From positions 1 through 64,000 of the forward strand of contig PEQN01000014.1 of NCBI GenBank assembly GCA_002786225.1: a stretch of DNA of 64,000 nucleotides, read 5' to 3'. This DNA comes from Leptospira sp. Its GTDB lineage: Bacteria; Spirochaetota; Leptospiria; Leptospirales; Leptospiraceae. The position numbers and the translations under genes were made by a program. The notes under the pieces are model-generated. The model worked only from the letters and a program-made list of their open reading frames with translations. It was not told the DNA's origin and made no database searches. Positions 52,145-63,353 of the stretch are shown in pieces (the first letter of the stretch is position 1; each line of letters starts with the position of its first letter).

Positions 52145-53284
52145 TCAAGGTAGATATCCCGCAAAAATATCTAACTGATCTTCTAAGAGAAAAATATGAG
52201 GACTCACTCTCACTCGGTTCATTCTTTCTGCAAAGATGATGCCTTTTGATTTTAGTAAGAAGGCAAGCTCGGATGTATTCTGACCATCTTTTGGATTAAT
52301 AGAAAGAATCCCTGATTTCATTTCAGGTAGATTATCATGGGTAGTCGTGTAAGCCTTCTTGTTTACTTTTTCTTTTAAATATCTAGTCAATTCATAAATA
52401 CGAGATCTCACTTCATCGAAGCCAATTCCACTTAACATTCTAAGAGATCCAAGAAAATAAATCCAATCCACATAACCGGAAGTAGAGTATTCATACCGGT
52501 CTGCACTAGCTTTAATTTCTGATTTATAAGGCAGGTATTCTGAATCACCAACTACAGATTGGGTTCCTTTGAATACTAATTTTAATTCATCTAGTGCCTG
52601 ATCCGAAACATAGAGTACACCTAGTCCAAGTGGGCCAAGTAACCATTTCCAAGCAGAAAAAGCCATGGCATAGACTCCCCAGGTTTCTGTCTCTACCGGG
52701 ACATGACCCACAGCCTGAGCACCATCCAGAATAAGTTTCACATTGTACTGCTTGCAAATACCAGAAATTTCTTTCATTGGCAGACTAAGACCTGTACACC
52801 AATGTACAGGAGACAAACTCAGTATTGTAGGTTTCAACTTGGAGATAGTTTCCTGAATTGCATTGAGATAAGCCTCTGGGCTATCTTGCATGGGAATAAA
52901 ATCAATCTTGATGCCTTCCTTCTTCCAGAATTCCCAAGGATAGTAATTGCTAGGGTATTCATTTTCCAAGAGAACAATTGTATCTTTGCTAGTAAGCGAC
53001 AGCCCCATAGAAATAAAACTCATGCCTTCGAAGGTATTATGAATTAAAGCAAGGTTTCTCGTTTCCGTTCCAATTAATTTTGCCAAGATGGAAAGGATTT
53101 CATTTTTAATTATAGGATAGGAATATTTTTCAGTAAAAACTCCATTGCGGGAATAATCCTCTAAATAGTCTGCAAGCAAGTCTCTTTGTAAATTTCCAAT
53201 GGTTGTTGTTCCACAATTGTTCAACCAGATTCTTTGCTTGTTTACTGGATAGATCTCATTGATTTGTTTCCATTCTAGTTTCAT
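52145..53284 (-). CDS. Class V aminotransferase-family protein
   Basis: LDGAQAVGHVPVE..AMAFSAWKWLLGPLGLGVLYV (PLP Lys region). Confidence 0.85.
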   Translation of the reverse strand: MKLEWKQINEIYPVNKQRIWLNNCGTTTIGNLQRDLLADYLEDYSRNGVFTEKYSYPIIKNEILSILAKLIGTETRNLALIHNTFEGMSFISMGLSLTSKDTIVLLENEYPSNYYPWEFWKKEGIKIDFIPMQDSPEAYLNAIQETISKLKPTILSLSPVHWCTGLSLPMKEISGICKQYNVKLILDGAQAVGHVPVETETWGVYAMAFSAWKWLLGPLGLGVLYVSDQALDELKLVFKGTQSVVGDSEYLPYKSEIKASADRYEYSTSGYVDWIYFLGSLRMLSGIGFDEVRSRIYELTRYLKEKVNKKAYTTTHDNLPEMKSGILSINPKDGQNTSELAFLLKSKGIIFAERMNRVRVSPHIFLLEDQLDIFAGYLP

Positions 53285-53387
53285 TGGATCAAGGTTTCAA
53301 AAGAATCTGCTTTCCTTCAATCTGTTTTCTTTAAAAAGAAACATCTTGTCAGCAGAGAAGAATTTTTTAATCTGTCTCTTATCGCAT

Positions 53388-54527
53388 ATGCTCTCAGCCA
53401 ATGTAGAGCTTTCGAGAAAGAACATAGATCATAATATCAATGTATTTCGAAAGCTAATCAACCAATCTAATCCTAATACCCTATTCTGTGCAGTCGTTAA
53501 ATCCAATGCTTATGGACATGGGCTCAGTGAAATTACTAAACTCTGCTTGGAATCCAAGGTAAATCTTTTTGGAGTCAACAGTCTAGAAGAAGCGCATATC
53601 ATACGTGCAATTCATCCAAGCATTCCTATTTTAATCATGGGGGATATCCCCAAGCTCTCCGAGCGATCCTATGAAATTCAAGATGAGAATTTCTGGATCA
53701 TGATATCTCGCTTTGAGGAATGGCAATTTCTTTCCAAGCAAACTACGAGACCGAGAATTCATCTAAAAATAGATACAGGGATGGGTAGACTTGGAACATC
53801 TGGCATGAAATGGGAGGAAATTGTTTCTAATGCTGCCAAAGGTAAACTTCCCTTAGATGGAGTTGCAACACATTTTGCGTCTACAGAAGATTTTACAGAG
53901 CATTCTTATTCAAAAATGCAACTTGCAAAATTCAATGAGTATCTTAGTAAATTAGAATCTTATGGTTATGTAAACTTAATACGCCACTGCGCGGCATCTG
54001 CCTCGGCTCTCTTATTCGATGAAGCAAGAATGGATATGGTGAGAGTAGGAATCTCACTCTATGGACTCTGGCCAAGTATTGAGACCAAACTTTCCATGAA
54101 TATACTCAAACGTCCAGAAGTAGACCTCAAACCTGTTCTAAGCTGGAAGTCACAACTACAACATATCCAAGAATTACCAACAGGTTCATTTATAGGATAT
54201 GGATCTACTTACAAAACAACTTCACCTACTAAAGTAGGAGTTGTTCCTATGGGCTATTATGAAGGTCTAGATAGAAAATTATCCAATAATGGATATATGT
54301 TGGTATTAGGCGAAAGAGCTAAAATACTTGGAAGAGTCTGTATGAATATGACTATGATAGATATCACTCATATAAAAGATGTTAAACTTGGAGATGAAGT
54401 TGTGATTATAGGAGATTCTATGAATGAAAAAATTTCTGCGGACGATCTGTCACAATGGGCACATACAATCAATTATGAAACGGTTACTAAAATACTTCCG
54501 CATTTCCCAAGAAAGATAGTGGATTAA
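53388..54527 (+). CDS. alr: Alanine racemase
   Basis: CAVVKSNAYGHG (PLP Lys), HLKIDTGMGRLG, MVRVGISLYGLWPS, RVCMNMTMIDIT. Start at MLSANVEL. Confidence 0.93.
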   Translation: MLSANVELSRKNIDHNINVFRKLINQSNPNTLFCAVVKSNAYGHGLSEITKLCLESKVNLFGVNSLEEAHIIRAIHPSIPILIMGDIPKLSERSYEIQDENFWIMISRFEEWQFLSKQTTRPRIHLKIDTGMGRLGTSGMKWEEIVSNAAKGKLPLDGVATHFASTEDFTEHSYSKMQLAKFNEYLSKLESYGYVNLIRHCAASASALLFDEARMDMVRVGISLYGLWPSIETKLSMNILKRPEVDLKPVLSWKSQLQHIQELPTGSFIGYGSTYKTTSPTKVGVVPMGYYEGLDRKLSNNGYMLVLGERAKILGRVCMNMTMIDITHIKDVKLGDEVVIIGDSMNEKISADDLSQWAHTINYETVTKILPHFPRKIVD

Positions 54528-54544
54528 AGGTAGAAAAGAAATTT

Positions 54545-55432
54545 ATGGCAGAAAATTTTAAAGAATTGGAATTAGAGCCTGAAAGATATGAATTTGCATA
54601 TAAGGATTTTACTTTTACCTACACAAAACATAAAGGTAAAAAGACGGGTCCGCTCATCATCTTAATCGGAGGTTGGACTTCGGCACCTGGTTATTGGAAC
54701 CGCAACCTTAGTTATTTCCTCAAGCATTCCGATGTCATCATTTTGGATTTGTTAGGTCACTTTCCAGCGACCATTGATCCATCTTTGGGACAATTGGATT
54801 TTGAAGCTTTCTTGGAAGCACAGTCAGCCGCCGTCCTCCATGTCTCAGGCAAAAAAAAGCCCATCCTCGTTGGACACTCTACTGGCGGTTTGGCGGTTTT
54901 AGGAATCACTGCTCTTCATCCAAATAGAATCTCAAAAACAATAGCAATCGCTCCTGTTGTCTATGGCCCAGTTGTGGGCTTGTTTAAAACAGCTGTACTT
55001 ATGCATAGATTCAGGGTTGGATTTATCTTCGAACTTGGATTTACGGCTACACAAACATCCGTTAAGTTTCTAGAACAGGGATTTCTAAGAGGTGTACAAA
55101 ATACCAAAAAATTTAAAAACCTAGTCGGCATGCATTCCTATTTGGAGAATTACTTCCCTTACTTTAAACAACTCTCAGGCAGAAATATGCATTTGATGTT
55201 AGAAATGATAGACAGAACCGATCTCAGACCACTGATGAAGGATTATAGCTCACCTACTCTATTAGTACGTAGTCTTGTGGATCCTATTGTTCCTTCTTTT
55301 TCATCGGATCATCTTGCCAAAGAATTTCCTTGTATTAAGGAAGTTTTATTCAACCAATGTGGACATTTTGTTCATTTAGAAGAACAGGAAGAATTTGAGA
55401 AAGTTGTTACAAAATTCTTAACCAAAACATAA
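54545..55432 (+). CDS. Alpha/beta hydrolase
   Basis: LVGHSTGGLAVLG (GHSTG), CGHFVHLEEQEEF. Confidence 0.88.
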   Translation: MAENFKELELEPERYEFAYKDFTFTYTKHKGKKTGPLIILIGGWTSAPGYWNRNLSYFLKHSDVIILDLLGHFPATIDPSLGQLDFEAFLEAQSAAVLHVSGKKKPILVGHSTGGLAVLGITALHPNRISKTIAIAPVVYGPVVGLFKTAVLMHRFRVGFIFELGFTATQTSVKFLEQGFLRGVQNTKKFKNLVGMHSYLENYFPYFKQLSGRNMHLMLEMIDRTDLRPLMKDYSSPTLLVRSLVDPIVPSFSSDHLAKEFPCIKEVLFNQCGHFVHLEEQEEFEKVVTKFLTKT

Positions 55433-55468
55433 ACCTCTTGGATCATTCAGGTATACTTTAGAAACAAA

Positions 55469-56161
55469 ATGTCATCCAAACCTAACACTCGCTTTCTACC
55501 TAAGGGTTTGAGCATCATATATGAAGACCGCGATATCCTTGTAGTTGATAAGCCTTCAGGTCTTTTAACTATTGCTACTGAGTCGGAGAAATCTAAGACA
55601 GCTTATGCGGCACTGACAGATTATGTTAAGAAAGGAAGCGTACGTTCCAAGAATAGAGTCTTTATCGTTCATAGACTGGATAGGGATACTTCTGGACTTC
55701 TGCTTTTTGCTAAAACAGAAGCGGCCAAAAACCACTTACAAGAGAACTGGCATTCCACTAAGAAAAAATATATTGCTGTTACCCATGGTATTTGGGAATC
55801 TAAGTCGGGCACGATAACAAGCTACTTAGTTGAGAATAACAACCAGAAAGTCTATTCCACTCAGGATGCAAAACTTGGTAAGCTATCTCACACTTCTTAT
55901 GAGGTAAAAAAAGAAAGTAAACACTATTCCCTACTCGAAGTAGATCTCTTGACTGGACGTAAAAATCAGATCCGCGTGCATTTTGCTGAACAAAAACATC
56001 CTATTGTAGGGGACAAAAAGTACGGTGAAGCGAATAGTTCCCACCAAAGACTCGCCTTACATTCGTTATCAATTACATTCCTCCATCCATTTACTGAAAA
56101 AGAAATGTCTTTCGCAACAAACATCCCAGCATATCTTACTGGTCTTGTTGGGGGTTTATAG
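55469..56161 (+). CDS. RluA-family pseudouridine synthase
   Basis: VVDKPSGLLT, VHRLDRDTSGLLLFAKT, TGRKNQIRVHFA. Confidence 0.93.
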   Translation: MSSKPNTRFLPKGLSIIYEDRDILVVDKPSGLLTIATESEKSKTAYAALTDYVKKGSVRSKNRVFIVHRLDRDTSGLLLFAKTEAAKNHLQENWHSTKKKYIAVTHGIWESKSGTITSYLVENNNQKVYSTQDAKLGKLSHTSYEVKKESKHYSLLEVDLLTGRKNQIRVHFAEQKHPIVGDKKYGEANSSHQRLALHSLSITFLHPFTEKEMSFATNIPAYLTGLVGGL

Positions 56162-56303
56162 GTATTAGGATAGTAGCATTTGGGCGCCTTTTCTTGTGGA
56201 GGACTGAATCCTTCTTTAGATATTCTCTTGTAAATATTTGCAGAGCAACTGCATATTCACCACAATTTGAGGTTTTTGTTAAATGAAATTCATTCTCAAA
56301 GCC

Positions 56304-56320
56304 GTAGGATTGAATCCTAC
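56304..56320. repeat. Short intergenic palindrome GTAGGATT-G-AATCCTAC
   Basis: Perfect 8-bp arms with 1-nt centre in a non-coding gap of about 330 bp. Confidence 0.55.
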
Positions 56321-56490
56321 AGTTATACGACTACCCCATTTTTCCAATTACTATTCCCAATTATTTGAAAAAACATTCAAAATCTTCTGTAGATAGGCAT
56401 CTTTAGCTAAAAGAGTACTATTGAGAAACACAATCCCTACTGCTACGGTGGATGAGAATTTTGATTCCAGGCTACAAAGTAAGAGGTCAA

Positions 56491-57783
56491 CTACTGTGCA
56501 GTCATTTCGTTAGGCTGTCCTGTAGAGGCAACTAAGGCACGCCAAAGTGTACTTTTCTCTGGTCGAAGAACTTTACGTTCCGAGATGGCAACTTGGATGG
56601 GAATATGTGTAAAAACATTGTTCCAAATTCCAACAACCATGTTGGTTTTACCACACATAGCGGCATGGACCGCATTTTGAGCAAGGAAACCACAGAACAC
56701 CGAATCATCTTCGTTAGCTGGAACAGACCGTATGATATAGCTTGGATCTATATATTTTAGATTGACTTTGATATTTTCCTTCTTAAAGTAGGAATTGATC
56801 TTGTCCTTCATAAAGGTACCTATATCGCTCAATTTTTTGTTGCCAGAAGGATCTCTTTCATTGGATTCATCAAAAAATTTCTGCCCAGCACCTTCTGCGA
56901 CTATGATAACTGCATGTCCTCGGTTTTTAATACGTTCTTTAAGGACTTCTAAAAAGGCACCCTTGCCTTCTAGGTCAAAATTTTTCTCAGGAATTAGAAC
57001 AAAATTTACATTCTTAGATGCAAGCGCAGCATTCACAGCTATGAACCCAGAGTGGCGTCCCATTAATTTGACCAGCCCTATTCCGTTAGGTGCTCCTTTA
57101 GCTTCTACATGGGCACAGTTCACTGCTTCTACTGCCTTGGAGAAAGCTGTTGAGAATCCAAAAGTCTTTTGTACATAATTGATATCATTGTCTATTGTCT
57201 TGGGAATTCCAATTACGGAAATTTCTTCCTTTCTTCTTTTGATCTCTGCTGTGATAGCTTGGGCTCCTCGGAGAGTCCCATCACCTCCTATGCAGAAGAG
57301 CATTTTGACACCATAGAGAGCTAAGGTGTCCACAATATCTGTTACAGATTGGTCTCCTCTTGAAGACGAAAGTATAGAACCACCTTGGTCCATGATTTGA
57401 GCAACCTTATCGGGGAATAATTCTATAGGTCTATGCCCCAATTTCTTGACTAAGCCCTCATAGCCAAAAGGAAATCCAAGAATTCTTGTCACCTTATAAC
57501 GGTAGTGTAACTCCATCACTAAAGATCGTATAACATCATTTATTCCAGGGCACAATCCACCGCAGGTAACTATCCCAGCAGTTACCGTGCTTGGGTCATA
57601 AAAAATTTTCTCACGCGGACCGGCTTGCTCAAAGCAAAGAGGATCCTGCATGTGTTCCCTCAGAGCTTCTTTGGTTTCAAAAATAGTCTGGATCACAACC
57701 ATGGAACCATCTTTTGTCCAATAATCATAACCTGCTGGGCTTTGAAGTTTGCATTCGCCAAAATTTTCTATCCTTGTATCCAT
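56491..57783 (-). CDS. 6-phosphofructokinase (GGDG / PKTIDND type)
   Basis: [45 protein letters not shown]. Confidence 0.92.
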   Translation of the reverse strand: MDTRIENFGECKLQSPAGYDYWTKDGSMVVIQTIFETKEALREHMQDPLCFEQAGPREKIFYDPSTVTAGIVTCGGLCPGINDVIRSLVMELHYRYKVTRILGFPFGYEGLVKKLGHRPIELFPDKVAQIMDQGGSILSSSRGDQSVTDIVDTLALYGVKMLFCIGGDGTLRGAQAITAEIKRRKEEISVIGIPKTIDNDINYVQKTFGFSTAFSKAVEAVNCAHVEAKGAPNGIGLVKLMGRHSGFIAVNAALASKNVNFVLIPEKNFDLEGKGAFLEVLKERIKNRGHAVIIVAEGAGQKFFDESNERDPSGNKKLSDIGTFMKDKINSYFKKENIKVNLKYIDPSYIIRSVPANEDDSVFCGFLAQNAVHAAMCGKTNMVVGIWNNVFTHIPIQVAISERKVLRPEKSTLWRALVASTGQPNEMTAQ

Positions 57784-57888
57784 ATGAGCTCCTAACTACC
57801 TAGTTTCAGAGATTAAAATCCAAAACCAAACGTTTTTTACTTGCTTCTCCTAGAAAAATGCCGTGAATGGAACTGGTAGGTATTTTTT

Positions 57889-58674
57889 TTGAATAAGAAG
57901 CTGATATCCTTTATCCTAATGCAATTTCTTGCCCTGTCCTACCTAGGTTCGCAAGAAATTCCTTTTTACTCCTTACTGACTCAAATGCCTTGGAGTTCTC
58001 AAATCTGGGAGACCTCTTATTCCATTCCAAGAAATGATCCAGAATTTCTCCAAGCTGTATCTGTGCCTTTTTCTTTTCCCATGGAGACTGCTCTCTTATA
58101 TACTTACAAAGACATAGCTCCCATCTCTGAGGGAACCACTAGCGATCTTGCCATTTCACCTTACCAAATGTTACGAAATCAGAATTACCAAGGGCCCAAG
58201 TCCGTCGCCTTTTTATATCGTAAGAAAAATTTTGGCTTGAACCTGGGGATGACCATGCAAATGGCTAGCAATGAAATTGGTCAGAAGGTTCTCGAGATGA
58301 ATACTTCCAGAATTCGTGCCTCTTACCGCCTTCCCTCCAAGTGGATTGGCTTGAAAGATTCTGATACACGTGTTGAAATCTTTTTAGAACTTTCTGAATT
58401 ACAAAGATTTGGATATGCTCATTCTTATCTGTGGCAGAAACCTTTGCAGGCAGGCTTACTCAAGACTGCTGAAAACGCCAATAGAACTTCTCTTAGCATG
58501 AAGCAAATTTATGCGAACTCTGGTGTGAGTGTTTCCACTTCTTCGAATTTTATCTTTGAAGGACAGGTTCGAATTCCTATGAACGCAAGGGAAGCCAATC
58601 GAACATTGGATGAGCTTTGGACTCCTGAAATTCAAACCAATCTAGGTATGAAGTATCTTTTCCCTGTTCAATAA
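57889..58674 (+). CDS. Hypothetical exported protein
   Basis: TTG-start ORF with signal-like N-terminus (LISFILMQFLALSYLGSQE). Confidence 0.5.
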   Translation: MNKKLISFILMQFLALSYLGSQEIPFYSLLTQMPWSSQIWETSYSIPRNDPEFLQAVSVPFSFPMETALLYTYKDIAPISEGTTSDLAISPYQMLRNQNYQGPKSVAFLYRKKNFGLNLGMTMQMASNEIGQKVLEMNTSRIRASYRLPSKWIGLKDSDTRVEIFLELSELQRFGYAHSYLWQKPLQAGLLKTAENANRTSLSMKQIYANSGVSVSTSSNFIFEGQVRIPMNAREANRTLDELWTPEIQTNLGMKYLFPVQ

Positions 58675-58752
58675 ATAATAAACTATTTCTATTAAATTTA
58701 CAAAGGAGTTCTGTAAATAGACTTTTGCTATAATTATAGAATTTAGGAAACC

Positions 58753-59214
58753 ATGGAAGCAGGAATAGGAATCTTTATAATCTGTTGCATGAGTCTACTC
58801 AGTCCCTTCTATGGAGTGGATGAGAAAGGACAATTGCATGGCTGCCCTCCTTCACCTAACTGCGTATCCAGTGGCAGTTGGGATTATAATTATATCCACC
58901 ACATAGAACCTATCGCTTATTCGTATGATTCCTTGGAAGCATATAGAAGAATGATTTCTTATTTTGAAAATTCGGAAAACATCCACCTCGATGAGATGAT
59001 CCCAGGTGAATACATTCGAGTTACCTACTTTACAAAAGTATTCCGCTTCCCAGATCGTGTGGAATTATTTTTTCCCAAGAACCAAAAGCAGATAGAAGTT
59101 CGCTCTCATTCTTGGATAGGACTTTGGGATGTCTTTGCGAATCGACTTCGCATTGCTCGCTTTCGAAAAATCATTGAATCGGAAAACCCACAAAGATCTG
59201 ATACTTTGTTTTAA
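58753..59214 (+). CDS. DUF1499-family protein
   Basis: LHGCPPSPNCVSS...and VEVRS-like IEVRSHSWIGLWDVFANRLRIARFR. Confidence 0.8.
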   Translation: MEAGIGIFIICCMSLLSPFYGVDEKGQLHGCPPSPNCVSSGSWDYNYIHHIEPIAYSYDSLEAYRRMISYFENSENIHLDEMIPGEYIRVTYFTKVFRFPDRVELFFPKNQKQIEVRSHSWIGLWDVFANRLRIARFRKIIESENPQRSDTLF

Positions 59215-59226
59215 ATAGTTTTTGGC

Positions 59227-61416
59227 TTGCCAAATACGAAAATTTGGTCAGCATCATCCTATATGAGACCTAATTTTTCAGAGATCCCTTTTTCAGAAAA
59301 TTTCTTTCCTGCAACTCAAAGTTCTGCTAACAAACCTTCCTCCGAAACAACTTGGGCAACTCCAGAAGGCATTTCCGTTAAGAAATCCTACTCAGCCGAA
59401 GACAGCAAAGGTCTTGAACATTTACACTATGCAGCAGGTCTCCCACCTTTTCTTAGAGGCCCCTACTCAACTATGTATGTGATGCAACCTTGGACCATTC
59501 GTCAGTATGCGGGATTTTCAACTGCTGAAGAATCCAATGCCTTCTATAGAAGAAATCTTGCTGCAGGTCAGAAGGGTTTATCTGTTGCCTTTGATTTAGC
59601 AACGCATAGAGGTTATGATTCAGATCATGAGAGAGTTGTTGGTGATGTTGGGAAAGCTGGTGTAGCTATAGATTCTATTCTCGATATGAAGATTCTTTTT
59701 GATCAGATTCCCTTGGATCAAATGTCCGTGTCCATGACTATGAATGGTGCAGTAATTCCTATTCTTGCCTTCTTCATAGTAGCAGGAGAAGAGCAAGGTG
59801 TTCCTATAGCCAAGCTTTCTGGAACTATCCAAAATGATATCCTTAAGGAATTCATGGTGCGCAATACATATATCTATCCACCTAAGCATTCCATGAAGAT
59901 AATAGCTGATATTTTTTCGTATACTTCTCGCTTTATGCCAAAATTCAATTCCATCTCTATCTCAGGATACCATATGCAAGAAGCAGGTGCAACCGCAGAT
60001 ATAGAGTTAGGTTATACTCTTGCCGATGGTTTGGAATATCTAAGGACTGGAATTGAAGCTGGTTTGGATGTGGATGCTTTTGCTCCAAGACTTTCATTCT
60101 TCTGGGCAATTGGAATGAACCATTTTATGGAAATAGCCAAGATGCGTGCTGCACGAATTCTCTGGGCGAAAATTGTAAAAAAATTCAATCCTAAAAATGC
60201 AAAATCCATGGCACTTCGAACACATTGCCAGACATCTGGTTGGTCTTTGACAGAACAAGATCCTTTCAACAATGTAGGAAGAACTTGTATAGAGGCTCTT
60301 GCTGCTGCATTAGGACACACACAATCTCTGCATACCAATGCCTTGGATGAGGCAATTGCTCTTCCTACCGACTTTTCTGCTCGAATCGCAAGAAATACTC
60401 AGATCTTTCTGCAAGAGGAAACAAAAATTAACAAAGTGGTTGATCCTTGGGCTGGTTCTCATTACGTCGAACGCCTAACTCATGAAATCGCAACGAAAGC
60501 TTGGTCACTTATTGAAGAAGTAGAAAAGTTAGGTGGAATGGCAAAAGCAATAGAGACTGGTATTCCAAAGATGAGAATAGAGGAAGCTGCCGCAAGGAAA
60601 CAAGCTAGAATCGACTCTGGTAAAGATATTATCGTTGGTGTAAATAAATACAGATTAGAAAAAGAAGATCCTATCGATATCCTTGATATAGACAATACAC
60701 TCGTACGTAATGCACAATTAGAGAGACTTAAGAAATTAAAAGCAGAGCGAAACCAATCCGAGGTGGACTCTGCACTGGATGCGATAACAAAATGTTCGGA
60801 ATCTGGGAATGGCAATCTTCTTGAGCTCGCAGTGGATGCGGCACGCAAGAGAGCAACTCTAGGGGAAATCTCCTACGCCATGGAGAAAGTTTTTGGGAGG
60901 TACAAAGCAGTGATTCGATCTATCTCAGGTGTTTATTCTTCTGAAATATCCAATGATACATCCTTTCAGGATGCACAGAAACTTGCCGATGAATTCGCAG
61001 AACTAGAAGGACGTAGACCAAGAATCATGGTTGCTAAGATGGGGCAAGATGGTCATGATAGAGGTGCCAAAGTAATTTCTACGAGTTTCGCAGATCTTGG
61101 CTTCGATGTTGATATAGGACCACTCTTTCAGACTCCAGCTGAAGTCGCCAAACAAGCCGTAGAGAATGATGTTCATATTCTAGGAGTTTCGTCCCTTGCA
61201 GCTGGTCACAAAACCTTAGTGCCACAAGTCATTGAAGAATTAAAGAAATTGGGAGCAGAAGATGTTCTTGTAATTGTTGGAGGAGTAATCCCCCACCAAG
61301 ACTACGACTTCTTATATAAGGCAGGTGTTGCAGGTGTATTTGGACCAGGAACTGTCATCTCTCTTGCCGCCAAACAAATTCTAGAAATTCTTCTAACTCC
61401 AAGAAGGTCAAGCTAG
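59227..61416 (+). CDS. scpA: Methylmalonyl-CoA mutase
   Basis: [58 protein letters not shown]-terminal B12 motif [10 protein letters not shown]. Confidence 0.95.
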   Translation: MPNTKIWSASSYMRPNFSEIPFSENFFPATQSSANKPSSETTWATPEGISVKKSYSAEDSKGLEHLHYAAGLPPFLRGPYSTMYVMQPWTIRQYAGFSTAEESNAFYRRNLAAGQKGLSVAFDLATHRGYDSDHERVVGDVGKAGVAIDSILDMKILFDQIPLDQMSVSMTMNGAVIPILAFFIVAGEEQGVPIAKLSGTIQNDILKEFMVRNTYIYPPKHSMKIIADIFSYTSRFMPKFNSISISGYHMQEAGATADIELGYTLADGLEYLRTGIEAGLDVDAFAPRLSFFWAIGMNHFMEIAKMRAARILWAKIVKKFNPKNAKSMALRTHCQTSGWSLTEQDPFNNVGRTCIEALAAALGHTQSLHTNALDEAIALPTDFSARIARNTQIFLQEETKINKVVDPWAGSHYVERLTHEIATKAWSLIEEVEKLGGMAKAIETGIPKMRIEEAAARKQARIDSGKDIIVGVNKYRLEKEDPIDILDIDNTLVRNAQLERLKKLKAERNQSEVDSALDAITKCSESGNGNLLELAVDAARKRATLGEISYAMEKVFGRYKAVIRSISGVYSSEISNDTSFQDAQKLADEFAELEGRRPRIMVAKMGQDGHDRGAKVISTSFADLGFDVDIGPLFQTPAEVAKQAVENDVHILGVSSLAAGHKTLVPQVIEELKKLGAEDVLVIVGGVIPHQDYDFLYKAGVAGVFGPGTVISLAAKQILEILLTPRRSS

Positions 61417-61423
61417 ACGATTG

Positions 61424-61472
61424 AATTAGTTCCTAGGTGATTCTTAGCTTTGAGACCTAGGAACTAATTTTT
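61424..61472 (+). terminator. Rho-independent terminator downstream of mutase gene
   Basis: Perfect 15-bp inverted repeat AATTAGTTCCTAGGT (61424-61438) / ACCTAGGAACTAATT (61455-61469) with adjoining T-run. Confidence 0.85.
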
Positions 61473-61506
61473 CATAGGCTATAGATTTTTAATCCAAGGG
61501 GAATAT

Positions 61507-62238
61507 ATGCTGCAAAATGAATACTTTCTTATAGCAATCGCAATTCTTCCTGGCTTAATCTATGTTAGTATATATTACAATTTAGATAAACATAAAAAGG
61601 AGCCAAGTGCACTCATCTTGAAAGCATTCTTTTGGGGTGCTGCTCTTCTTATTCCCATTGGGATATTTCAGACATATATTCCTGATAAGGGCTTTTCTGA
61701 AAGTTTCCTTCTGCAACTCTTATACATGATTCTAATTCTAGGATTGAGTGAAGAACTCGGGAAGTGGTTGGTTACTAGATTTTTTTCTTTTCGAAATTTT
61801 AATTTTGAGGAACTTACGGATGGCTTGGTATACGGAGCAAGTGCTGGTGCTATGTTTGCTGTATGCGAGAATATTTTTTATGTTTTAGAGAATGGTTATG
61901 AAACAGCGATTTTTCGAGCTGTACTTTCTGTTCCAGGACATATTTTCTTGGGATCTATCTCAGGATACTGGCTTGGAAAGTTCAAATTCCAAAACATAGC
62001 AGTTATGAGTACAAGCCCAAGGCTAAAGAAAATTCTCAAGGATGCCCTTACCTTAGCTGCTTTTTGTTTGTTGTTAGGAATTATTTTTATGATTCTTATC
62101 TTTACCTCTGAGCTGGGTGATTCTGGACATAGTAGCAATGTTTTGATACTATTTTATTTAGGTTTTTTTGCATTTTTCTTCTTCAAGCTTGGTAGACTTC
62201 CCAAAATTTCAATCATAGAGAATAGGTCTGTCTCATGA
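61507..62238 (+). CDS. PrsW-family intramembrane protease-like protein
   Basis: LGLSEELGKWLVTRF, GLVYGASAGAMFAVCENIFYV, VPGHIFLGSISGYWLG. Confidence 0.85.
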   Translation: MLQNEYFLIAIAILPGLIYVSIYYNLDKHKKEPSALILKAFFWGAALLIPIGIFQTYIPDKGFSESFLLQLLYMILILGLSEELGKWLVTRFFSFRNFNFEELTDGLVYGASAGAMFAVCENIFYVLENGYETAIFRAVLSVPGHIFLGSISGYWLGKFKFQNIAVMSTSPRLKKILKDALTLAAFCLLLGIIFMILIFTSELGDSGHSSNVLILFYLGFFAFFFFKLGRLPKISIIENRSVS

Positions 62239-63293
62239 AAAAATCTGCCTTAAGTGTAATGAAGGGAGTCGATTCAGTAAAATCGTTAAATCCGAATTTA
62301 AAGGAACAATTCCAGAAAAGTACAAAGAAAAATTTTTCCTTGAAGGATTATGTTGATGGGATTCGTTCAGGAGATCGTTTGGCATTGAGTAAGGCAATTA
62401 CTTTGGTCGAATCTAACAAACCAGAGCACCAGATACTTTCTCAAGATATACTGGAAGCCATACTCCCCTTTACTGGGAATTCCATTCGAATAGGAATCAC
62501 AGGTGTACCTGGTGTTGGTAAGTCTACCTTTATAGAATGTTTTGGAGAATATCTTATAAGCCAAGGTAAGAGAATATCTGTCCTAGCTATTGATCCCACT
62601 TCACAAAGAACCCATGGTAGCATTCTTGGCGATAAAACAAGAATGGAAAATCTTTCCAAAGCAGAACAAGCCTATATCCGTCCCTCCCCTGCTGGCGGTT
62701 CTTTGGGTGGAGTTGCTAGAAAGACAAGAGAGACTATTTTGTTATGTGAGGCTGCTGGATATGATACCATCATAATTGAGACAGTCGGTGTTGGACAATC
62801 TGAAACAGCGGTTCACTCCATGGTTGATTTCTTCTTATTACTCATGTTAGCTGGTGCAGGTGATGAACTCCAAGGTATCAAGCGGGGTATCATGGAAATG
62901 GCGGACCTAATTGCAATCAATAAAGCAGACGGCGAAAATTTAGCCAAAGCTACATCGGCTCAAGCCGAGTATAAATCTGCCCTTCATCTCTTTCCACCTA
63001 CAAATTCAGGCTGGATACCTGATGTTCTTATTTGTTCTGCTATTCAAGAGCTTGGCATAGCAGATATTTGGAAGAAGATCCAAGAGTATTCCCGGATTAC
63101 TTCTGAAAATAATTTTTTTAAAAACAATCGCAAGCAGCAGAACAGATTCTGGTTTCGCGAATTTCTTGCGGAAGCCATACAAACAAAGTTTTATGAGACT
63201 AAAGGTAGAAAGGAACTTGCGCTTGCCCTTGAGAAAAAAGTTGTAGAAGGTTCTATGTCAAGTATTTCAGCGATTCATGAGCTCCTGAAGTAG
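62235..63293 (+). CDS. meaB: MeaB/ArgK-type GTPase (methylmalonyl-CoA mutase chaperone)
   Basis: GITGVPGVGKSTFIE, AIDPTSQRTHGSILGDKTRM, ETVGVGQSE. Confidence 0.92.
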   Translation: MKKSALSVMKGVDSVKSLNPNLKEQFQKSTKKNFSLKDYVDGIRSGDRLALSKAITLVESNKPEHQILSQDILEAILPFTGNSIRIGITGVPGVGKSTFIECFGEYLISQGKRISVLAIDPTSQRTHGSILGDKTRMENLSKAEQAYIRPSPAGGSLGGVARKTRETILLCEAAGYDTIIIETVGVGQSETAVHSMVDFFLLLMLAGAGDELQGIKRGIMEMADLIAINKADGENLAKATSAQAEYKSALHLFPPTNSGWIPDVLICSAIQELGIADIWKKIQEYSRITSENNFFKNNRKQQNRFWFREFLAEAIQTKFYETKGRKELALALEKKVVEGSMSSISAIHELLK

Positions 63294-63353
63294 GTTATAA
63301 TTTAGCAATATTTAATCAATTATCTTGACTTACTTATATTATAATTTCATTAA

